Both the position numbers and the translations under genes were made by a program. Below the pieces are notes generated by a model. That model saw nothing but the letters and a program-made list of their open reading frames with translations. It did not search any database and was not told the origin of the DNA. From contig JALTMC010000316.1 of NCBI GenBank assembly GCA_027005175.1, forward strand, positions 1-5,576: DNA of 5,576 bases, given 5' to 3'. This document shows positions 1-5,109 of the stretch, in pieces (positions within the stretch are counted from its first letter, which is position 1; each line of letters begins with the position of its first letter). Source of the DNA: Myxococcales bacterium. Its GTDB lineage: Bacteria > Myxococcota_C > UBA6777.

Positions 1-1
1 T

Positions 2-1588
2 CACAGCAATCGTTATCATCATCTGCGTCGTTTGTCTCGCTCTGTTGTGGTTGGAGCGGGGGCGCGTGTGCTTGTCTCCATGATGCAGCCTGCGGTGAAC
101 CTCTCGTCTTATAGTCTCATTGTTACTATCGACAATGCAACTATGGGAGCTGGGCTTCCTTTACTTCATGCTCATCGCTATTACAATCGGGGCTCTCGTC
201 GTAAAAGTGTGGTTGTTCTTCTTGGACAGCAAGTGAAGGGAGCGGTCTCTCTCTGTGGGAAAACGCTCATGAATCACTTTGTTGAAAACAAATACAAACG
301 CAAATACAGGAAGCAAAAGTTTTTCTGTCAACGAGCATCGATACCTACTGGGCAGTGGAGTCCATCATGGCTTGCGTATACCCGGTACGATGGGATTCTT
401 TTGCGAGCTTCCGAATTGGAGATGATGTCTCCCTCCGTTCGCGCGGCTCTGCTTCGTTACGTTGAAAGTGGCGGTACTCTCGGTGTTCTTGGTCACTGGA
501 AGAGACTCCCTGAATGGGCGAGGTCGTCCGCTTCGGCCAAGGGCCGCTTTTATCCTGGGTTTGGTCAAATCATTGCGTTTCGCGAAGCACAAAAGCTCTA
601 TGACCTCCAGTCTTTCGATTACAGAGTTCTCAGTGCAGCGTTCGCTACGAGCCTCAAGCCCTTCCTCAAAACCTACAATGCGGGGAAAGCCAATCGCTTT
701 TTTCCGGTGATTAAAAATCTGATGATCCCTGTTCGTGGGATCTTCTTGGTGATGCTGCTTTTTAGCCTGGCGATTGGTCCCTTTACACTGTGGTTGTTGT
801 GGCGCAAAAAAAAGCGGATCATGATGCTTTTTATCGTGCCCACGGCATCTCTTTTTGCTTGCCTTTTGGTCTTTTTCTACGCCATCTTTTCGGAGGGATG
901 GTATGGCTATGAGCGAACAGCAAGTGTTACGGTACTGGAGCAAGGTCGCAGGCATGCAACAACCCTGGGGTGGACGGCTTTTTATATGCCCATTACACCG
1001 GGGGATGGGATCAGTTTTAGCTACAATACGGAGTTGAGTGCGCAGATAGCTTTGAGTTATTGGCGCCAGGATGGAAGAGCCTTGACGGTTAATTGGGACC
1101 ATCAGCAGAAGCTCTCAACAGGTTGGATTGCGTCGAGGCTGCCCCTTCATTTTAAGTTTCGAAAAAGCCAGGTCCGGCGAGAACGTCTCCTTGTGACGTC
1201 ACAGCCAAATGGTTCTATCTACGTCACCAATGGTTTGGGGCGCGAGATTAAGCGTTTGTGGTTTTCGGATCGCAAAGGTCGCCTATTTTCGTTGGGATCT
1301 CCTCTGGCTCCGGGAGCGAAACGAACATTGACTCCTTGGCTCTCTCCATCCCGTGGGAAGATCTTTCTCGGACCAAAGTTACGGAAGCTTCGCTCGTTGT
1401 ACGACAAAAACTGGATCCATATGGGGAAGCTCTTAACAGGATCGCCGGAGAGGTATCTCCGACCGGGGACTTATATTGCAGAGTTAAAGCGTTCTCCTTT
1501 TGTTGACTCTCATGCTGCAAGTGTTCGAAATGTCCGGGAAGTTGCTGTGGTCTATGGCATCTTGAAAGGGAGCCGTTATGGAAGTTGA
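2..1588 (+). CDS. Two-TM membrane protein with GATase1-like extracytoplasmic domain, 5' partial
   Basis: The frame is open from the first complete codon of the window (position 2), so the start and probably an N-terminal signal or anchor lie upstream; a TTG at 32 is available but has no clear claim to be the start. About 528 residues are visible. The first half contains a stretch ending in LRYVESGGTLGVLG (about 440-495), the wording typical of class I glutamine-amidotransferase-like folds in GldG/DUF4350-like membrane proteins. I see no certain catalytic cysteine, so it is probably a non-enzymatic fold. Two hydrophobic segments follow (about 737-799 and 818-891), joined by a short basic loop RKKKR. 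The C-terminal ~230 residues look beta-rich and hydrophilic (for example GLGREIKRLWFSD, then SPLAPGAKRTL), resembling an extracytoplasmic beta-sandwich. It overlaps the ABC ATPase gene by 11 bases, which argues for an accessory subunit of that transporter. The exact family is not recognised. Confidence 0.8.
   Translation, partial: HSNRYHHLRRLSRSVVVGAGARVLVSMMQPAVNLSSYSLIVTIDNATMGAGLPLLHAHRYYNRGSRRKSVVVLLGQQVKGAVSLCGKTLMNHFVENKYKRKYRKQKFFCQRASIPTGQWSPSWLAYTRYDGILLRASELEMMSPSVRAALLRYVESGGTLGVLGHWKRLPEWARSSASAKGRFYPGFGQIIAFREAQKLYDLQSFDYRVLSAAFATSLKPFLKTYNAGKANRFFPVIKNLMIPVRGIFLVMLLFSLAIGPFTLWLLWRKKKRIMMLFIVPTASLFACLLVFFYAIFSEGWYGYERTASVTVLEQGRRHATTLGWTAFYMPITPGDGISFSYNTELSAQIALSYWRQDGRALTVNWDHQQKLSTGWIASRLPLHFKFRKSQVRRERLLVTSQPNGSIYVTNGLGREIKRLWFSDRKGRLFSLGSPLAPGAKRTLTPWLSPSRGKIFLGPKLRKLRSLYDKNWIHMGKLLTGSPERYLRPGTYIAELKRSPFVDSHAASVRNVREVAVVYGILKGSRYGS
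1567..1572 (+). promoter_or_regulatory. Ribosome binding site for the ABC ATPase gene
   Basis: AGGGAG lies five bases before the ATG at 1578, inside the end of the upstream membrane-protein gene. It supports that ATG, which gives an 11-base overlap of the two genes. Confidence 0.75.
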
Positions 1589-2507
1589 AGTTCAACATCT
1601 CAAAAAACACTTTGGTTTGACCAAAGCTGTGGATGATATCTCCTTTTCATTTTCGTCGGGGCAAATCGTTGGTTTTGTGGGGCCCAACGGAGCGGGCAAA
1701 ACAACCACCATCAAGATTATGGCAACCCTGGAGGAGCCCACCTCGGGAGATATTACGTTTGATGGGGTTTCTATCGTACAGGAGCCTGAAAAAATTCGGA
1801 AGGTTGTGGGTTATATGCCGGACTCTCTCCCAACCCACAGGGATATGACAGTTCATGAGTATCTTGATTTCTTCGGTCGGGCTTATGGAATACGCAATCC
1901 TCATCGCTCGCAAACAGTGGAGCAGATCGAAGACTTTACGAATCTGAAGGGGATACGGGATAAGCATCTGCATGCGTTATCGAAAGGTATGAAACAACGT
2001 GTGAGTTTGGCACGCGCTTTGATGCATGATCCAAAGATCCTTATTATGGATGAGCCTGCGGCGGGGCTTGATCCAAGGGCTCGTGTTGAGCTTCGCGAGC
2101 TATTAAAAGTTCTCTCGGAGCAGGGCAAAGCGGTGATTCTCAGCTCTCATATTTTAACAGAGTTGGCAGAGATCTGCACCAATGTCGTGATCATTGAGCA
2201 GGGAAAGTTGCTCAGAGCCGGTGAACTAGAGGAGTTGGCCAAGGAGAAATCTCTCTATACACCTCTGTTGATTCGGTCTATGGGGTCCCGCGATGAGCTG
2301 CTCAAAGACCTTTTGCAGCTCCCCTATGTTGTCGATGCGAAGATACTTTCGGATTTTGTGGCGGTCGAGCTTGAAGGGGGTGACGCGGAGTGCCACTCTT
2401 TGCTGGAGTTGTTGCTGCAACGAAACCACCGGATTGTCGAGTTCCATCAAGAAAAAACCAAGTTGGAAGATCTGTTTATGACGATCACAGAGGGGCAAGT
2501 GCAGTGA
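1578..2507 (+). CDS. ABC-2 type transporter ATP-binding protein
   Basis: This 309-residue protein is the cytoplasmic nucleotide-binding subunit of an ABC-2 type transporter and should power the permease encoded next. Visible motifs are Walker A GPNGAGKT (residues 35-42, Lys41), signature LSKGMKQ (134-140), Walker B ILIMDEP (154-160, Asp158 and catalytic Glu159), D-loop AGLDP (162-166) and switch His191 in SSH. At the usual Q-loop site the sequence is GYMPD, so Asp82 stands where Gln is common. Residues from about 225 form the C-terminal extension usual for DrrA/NatA/CcmA-like ATPases, ending in KLEDLFMTITEG. The ATG has a good SD and overlaps the upstream gene by 11 bases; the stop overlaps the permease GTG by four (GTGA). 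The family is certain. The substrate is not known; GldA-like, bacteriocin-export or envelope roles are all possible. Confidence 0.95.
   Translation: MEVEVQHLKKHFGLTKAVDDISFSFSSGQIVGFVGPNGAGKTTTIKIMATLEEPTSGDITFDGVSIVQEPEKIRKVVGYMPDSLPTHRDMTVHEYLDFFGRAYGIRNPHRSQTVEQIEDFTNLKGIRDKHLHALSKGMKQRVSLARALMHDPKILIMDEPAAGLDPRARVELRELLKVLSEQGKAVILSSHILTELAEICTNVVIIEQGKLLRAGELEELAKEKSLYTPLLIRSMGSRDELLKDLLQLPYVVDAKILSDFVAVELEGGDAECHSLLELLLQRNHRIVEFHQEKTKLEDLFMTITEGQVQ
2490..2495 (+). promoter_or_regulatory. Ribosome binding site deciding the GTG start of the permease
   Basis: GAGGGG lies eight bases before the GTG at 2504. The alternative in-frame starts GTG 2522 and ATG 2525 have no comparable purine-rich site in front of them. 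Confidence 0.65.
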
Positions 2508-4018
2508 GCGCATTTCAACGTGTGATGGGTTGGATGGATGACCAACTCAACCCTATTGTTGTCAAAGAACTTCGACAGGCGGTGCAAGGCCGATTTCTCT
2601 CTTGGGTCCTCTTGGGATTTTTGTTGCTGCAGATGATCCTTTTGGGTGGTTCATTGCTCTCTGTTGATGTGTCTTCAACCTCTTGGATCTCATCGCGAGC
2701 CGGAAGGACCTACTTCTCTTTTTTACAAGCCATCTTGCTTGGAACTTGTATGCTTTTTGTCCCGATGTATACGGGAGTTCGAATGTCTTTGGAGCGGACT
2801 GACCAAAACGCCGACCTGATGTTTATTAGTACGCTCTCTCCACGGGCCATTGTCGTTGGAAAATTCCAGTCTGCCGTCGTCTTAACCATTCTTATTTTCA
2901 GTGCCTGTGCCCCTTTTATGACGGTCTCCTACCTCTTGCGAGGTATCGATCTCCCCTCGATCTTTTCCAGCCTGGGGATCTCATTTCTCGCTATCCTTGG
3001 GGGGATTCAACTGGCCATCTTTGCTGCGTGCCTCCCTGTGGGTCGTTTTGTTCGAATCATCCTTGGAGTTGTCTTGCTGGGTATTCTTTTTTCCTGGTTC
3101 TTGCTCGTCACAAGTTTTAACGCTCGAATTGTCCGGTTGGGGATTGCTGGTATGCTTGGCTCTCGTCATATCGGTTGGGTTGTCACTCTTCTCTTCTTGA
3201 GTTATGTGTCTGTCCTTGCCATACTCTTTGTTCTCTCTGTCGCTTTACTCTCTACACCTTCTTCCAACCGTGTCCTTCCTGTGCGCGTTGTTCTCTCCAT
3301 CATCTGGGTGGTTTCTGCTGTGCTCGCTCTGGTCTTCTCCTTTGTTGAGCATAGCTTCAGGCCGATCTTCGGATGGACGCTCCTTGTTTCCTTAACACTC
3401 GCCATCATTCTCTTCTTTACGATCAATGAACGTGAATCCATCGGATACCGGGTCACAAAGACGATCCCCAAGAACAAGCTTTTGCGCGTCCTCGTCTTTC
3501 CTTTTTACAGTGGGGTCTACAGTGGCGTTGTGTGGGTGTTCCTCTCTCTCTTTGCCACATTGGTGGTGATCGGTCTTGGAGGTCTGAGCGGATACTTTTG
3601 GGCGGGATGGAGGCATTTTTCTTTCAACAACGAGTGGATGATTCCTTCCGGTGGGTTGCTGTTTGCTTTTAATTACTCCGCGACCGGATATCTCATTCGC
3701 CGTCGTTGGTTTCAACAGGTGCGGAGTGGCTTTACCTGGACATTTGCTTTGTTTGTGTTTGCTGCTTGTTCGATCTTGCCTATGCTCTTTGCATTTTTTC
3801 TGGGTTTTTGGCGAAATCTTCAAGAGGGTAGCATGATCTTCACCCCCTTTGTATTGGGCTCTTACAAATACAAAGAGACAGGATTTGTGATTGCTTTGGT
3901 TTGGTCTGCTTTGATGCTTGTGTGGATTCTCCCTCAAGTTATACGATACTTTACTCGCTTTTTATCCTATGAACCTGAGAGGGGCAATGAAGGCAACGTT
4001 TCGACAGTTTCTGCGTGA
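2504..4018 (+). CDS. ABC-2 type transporter permease, about 12 TM segments
   Basis: This 504-residue integral inner-membrane protein is the probable membrane partner of the ATPase. It begins with a short cytoplasmic amphipathic stretch, DDQLNPIVVKELRQAVQGRF (residues 12-31), a wording I associate with ABC permeases of planctomycete-type clusters. Hydrophobic segments lie near residues 32-52, 71-92, 118-142, 156-176, 182-203, 224-250, 262-281, 287-305, 337-361, 380-398, 408-434 and 460-480. Between the second and third is the conserved-looking cytoplasmic loop SLERTDQNADLMFISTLSPR (95-114), probably the contact with the ATPase. The polar C-terminus is short. The open frame extends back to 2390, but GTG 2504 is preferred because it has an SD and forms the GTGA overlap with the ATPase stop. 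The last 32 bases overlap the DUF58 gene. The substrate is unknown. Confidence 0.92.
   Translation: MSAFQRVMGWMDDQLNPIVVKELRQAVQGRFLSWVLLGFLLLQMILLGGSLLSVDVSSTSWISSRAGRTYFSFLQAILLGTCMLFVPMYTGVRMSLERTDQNADLMFISTLSPRAIVVGKFQSAVVLTILIFSACAPFMTVSYLLRGIDLPSIFSSLGISFLAILGGIQLAIFAACLPVGRFVRIILGVVLLGILFSWFLLVTSFNARIVRLGIAGMLGSRHIGWVVTLLFLSYVSVLAILFVLSVALLSTPSSNRVLPVRVVLSIIWVVSAVLALVFSFVEHSFRPIFGWTLLVSLTLAIILFFTINERESIGYRVTKTIPKNKLLRVLVFPFYSGVYSGVVWVFLSLFATLVVIGLGGLSGYFWAGWRHFSFNNEWMIPSGGLLFAFNYSATGYLIRRRWFQQVRSGFTWTFALFVFAACSILPMLFAFFLGFWRNLQEGSMIFTPFVLGSYKYKETGFVIALVWSALMLVWILPQVIRYFTRFLSYEPERGNEGNVSTVSA
3977..3984 (+). promoter_or_regulatory. Purine-rich ribosome binding site for the DUF58 gene
   Basis: GAGAGGGG stands directly before ATG 3987, leaving 2 to 5 bases of spacing depending on which bases pair with 16S rRNA. 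The spacing is tight, but the earlier in-frame ATG at 3969 has no SD at all. The site lies inside the permease gene, so translation is probably coupled. Confidence 0.5.
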
Positions 4019-4859
4019 AGGAGAGCAAATAGGGGCTCGCTATGCTCTGGCTCCACCACGTCACCTGCCTTCGGGTCATACCGGGGTGCGTTTGGGGCAA
4101 CAAGTCGGTAGCTCTCTTGAGTTTCGAGAACATCGGGAGTATCAACCCGGTGATGACTTGCGTCGTATCGATTGGGGTGTGTTCGCTCGCAGCGATAAGT
4201 TAGCTGTCAAGCTATACCAAAATGAAGTCTTACCTCATGTTGAGATCGTGATGGATGGTTCCCGGTCCATGGCTCTGGAGGATACTTGCAAAGTACAGGC
4301 GACCCTCACTCTCGCGGCGATCCTCGCTACTTCTGCAAAACAGTCTGGGTTTTCCCATAATACATGGCTTACGGCTGAAGGGTGTCAGCCTGTTGCCAAC
4401 GGAACAGCGACACCCTCCGCTTGGCAAAATGTATCCTTTACAGACACTGGAAATCCTCTCGCTTCGTTTGCTCATCTACCGCCTTCTTGGCGACCTCAAA
4501 GTATCCGTATCTTATTGAGTGACTTGCTTTGGATGGGAGACCCACGACAATTGCTTGGATGGTTCGCAGACCGAACCTCCCATGTGATCGTCATTCAGGT
4601 GCTTGCGAGGCAAGACATCGAGCCTCCCAAACAAGGATATATTCGATTGGTTGATAGTGAAACTTCCGAGGTTCAAGAAGTCTATGTGGATAGCTTGGCT
4701 CAACAACAATACCAGGAGGCTTTTGAAAGACATCAACAACATTGGATGATGGCTGCTCAGCAAGCTGGGGCTGTCTTTTCGACCCTGGTCGCCGAGGATC
4801 TCGTCGGGGATTGGCAACTGGATGAGCTGGTTGCTGCTGAGATCTTATATATCCCATAG
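3987..4859 (+). CDS. DUF58 domain protein with vWA-like fold
   Basis: With the start at ATG 3987 the protein has 290 residues, the normal size for this group, and no signal peptide or TM segment, so it is probably cytoplasmic or membrane-peripheral. The diagnostic DUF58 block is complete: GSSLEFREHREYQPGDDLRR (residues 41-60) followed by IDWGVFARSDKLAVKLY. A vWA-type metal-site motif DGSRS (90-94) follows, and RILLSDLLW (174-182) gives the second acidic strand with Asp179. The remainder is the alpha/beta vWA-like fold, ending in WQLDELVAAEILYIP. DUF58 proteins are commonly encoded beside MoxR AAA+ ATPases and BatA/BatB vWA proteins and are thought to act in metal-dependent protein assembly; no MoxR gene is visible here. 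The gene overlaps the permease by 32 bases. Its stop TAG (4857-4859) lies inside the first unit of the tandem array. An upstream start at 3969 is possible but lacks an SD. Confidence 0.93.
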   Translation: MKATFRQFLREGEQIGARYALAPPRHLPSGHTGVRLGQQVGSSLEFREHREYQPGDDLRRIDWGVFARSDKLAVKLYQNEVLPHVEIVMDGSRSMALEDTCKVQATLTLAAILATSAKQSGFSHNTWLTAEGCQPVANGTATPSAWQNVSFTDTGNPLASFAHLPPSWRPQSIRILLSDLLWMGDPRQLLGWFADRTSHVIVIQVLARQDIEPPKQGYIRLVDSETSEVQEVYVDSLAQQQYQEAFERHQQHWMMAAQQAGAVFSTLVAEDLVGDWQLDELVAAEILYIP

Positions 4860-4983
4860 GAGTACATAGGAGTACATAGGAGTACATAGGAGTACATAGG
4901 AGTACATAGGAGTACATAGGAGTACATAGGAGTACATAGGAGTACATAGGAGTACATAGGAGTACATAGGAGTACATAGGAGT
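4855..4983 (+). repeat. Tandem array of 13 copies of CATAGGAGT, 10-base period
   Basis: The core CATAGGAGT starts at 4855 and recurs every 10 bases to 4975, with A as the linker base in the first 12 units and C after the last. Within the array there is not one mismatch. Every unit fuses a TAG stop to an AGGAG Shine-Dalgarno core (TAGGAG). The period is not a multiple of three, so TAG appears in each forward frame every 30 bases. The unit contains no ATG, GTG or TTG. The first TAG is the stop codon of the DUF58 gene. Perfect identity suggests recent expansion by slipped-strand mispairing, and copy number is likely to vary between strains. There are no spacers, so this is not a CRISPR array. 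Confidence 0.98.
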
Positions 4984-5064
4984 CACGCCGTCGGGCTGTA
5001 TCCTGGCGACACCGCACAGATCTCTCGCGTTGCGGTCTTCTGTCGTCCATAGGAGTCACACCGT
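4975..5064 (+). repeat. Direct repeat pair CATAGGAGTCACRCCGT, 73 bases apart
   Basis: Copy A (4975-4991) is the last unit of the tandem array plus eight following bases; copy B is at 5048-5064. They agree at 16 of 17 positions (G or A at the R). Further on, AGATCTCTC also occurs twice, at 5018-5026 and 5066-5074. The order of the two elements is the same, but copy A has about 25 extra bases between them. This looks like an old imperfect duplication of the leader. Copy B leads into GTG, whereas copy A has GTC at the same place and so lacks a normal start. Confidence 0.75.
5051..5056 (+). promoter_or_regulatory. 14th Shine-Dalgarno core, placed for GTG 5063
   Basis: AGGAGT here belongs to the outlying repeat copy. 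It is the only copy followed by a start codon at classic spacing: seven bases separate AGGAG from GTG 5063. Confidence 0.5.
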
Positions 5065-5080
5065 GAGATCTCTCACCTCC
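5052..5080 (+). promoter_or_regulatory. Possible hairpin occluding the mini-ORF start
   Basis: GTGAG (5063-5067) can pair with CTCAC (5072-5076) around the loop ATCT, burying the GTG start codon. Across a seven-base bulge on the 5' side, GGAG (5052-5055) can also pair with CTCC (5077-5080), covering the SD. The stem is short and its stability has not been calculated. TCACCTCC (5073-5080) also matches the anti-SD tail of 16S rRNA. Confidence 0.35.
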
Positions 5081-5089
5081 ATTCTTTGA
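5063..5089 (+). CDS. Putative 8-codon leader mini-ORF, GTG start
   Basis: The predicted peptide is MRSLTSIL. The evidence is the well-placed AGGAG seven bases before the GTG and the ending, where three stops follow in frame (TGA 5087, TGA 5090, TAA 5093). The last stop runs into the SD of the vWA gene (TAAGGA). A ribosome terminating here would be within 20 bases of the vWA start, so the mini-ORF could couple or attenuate vWA translation. The peptide shows no run of one amino acid that would suggest classical attenuation. An ORF this short can arise by chance. Confidence 0.35.
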   Translation: MRSLTSIL

Positions 5090-5109
5090 TGATAAGGATA
5101 CTTTTTTGA
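5089..5109 (+). CDS. Putative 6-codon mini-ORF linking to the vWA start
   Basis: ATG at 5089 overlaps the preceding stop as TGATG, a common reinitiation junction. It encodes MIRILF and stops at TGA 5107-5109, which overlaps the TTG start of the vWA gene (TTGA). It has no SD of its own and could only be reached by reinitiation. It may be fortuitous, since the TAAGGA inside it is explained as the SD of the vWA gene. Confidence 0.2.
   Translation: MIRILF
5093..5098 (+). promoter_or_regulatory. Ribosome binding site deciding the TTG start of the vWA gene
   Basis: TAAGGA ends seven bases before TTG 5106. Between the in-frame stop at 5064 and this TTG there is no other ATG, GTG or TTG in the vWA frame, so the choice is nearly forced. 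TAAGG (5093-5097) could pair with CCTTA (5113-5117) and partly hide the site, though five base pairs is weak. Confidence 0.65.

Larger units (their letters stand above)
4984..5105 (+). other. Leader segment between the SD array and the vWA gene
   Basis: These 122 bases complete the 246-base gap after the DUF58 stop. They hold the duplicated leader motif, a 14th AGGAG site, two mini-ORFs, a small hairpin and the SD of the vWA gene. I see no convincing sigma-70 promoter and no intrinsic terminator: the T6 run at 5102-5107 follows no strong GC-rich stem. The segment is therefore best read as untranslated or regulatory leader within the operon mRNA. Confidence 0.55.

Noticed and set aside
365-1102. 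245-residue minus-strand frame opposite the first gene
   Set aside because: It shows no recognisable domain. The plus-strand frame carries the amidotransferase-like stretch and two TM segments and is coupled to the ATPase gene.
3392-3937. 181-residue minus-strand frame opposite the permease
   Set aside because: It is a basic, low-complexity translation lying antisense to well-supported permease TM segments, and it shows no recognisable domain.
3918-3986. Longer N-terminus for the DUF58 protein
   Set aside because: The extra 23 residues have no SD support, would lengthen the overlap with the permease to about 100 bases, and are not needed for the usual family length.
4811-4850. Sigma-70 promoter from TTGGCA and TTATAT near the DUF58 end
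   Set aside because: The spacing is about 28 bases, far from the usual 16 to 18, and no other good pair was found.
4855-4983. CRISPR array
   Set aside because: Units are contiguous and identical with no spacers, the period is 10 bases, and no cas gene is nearby.
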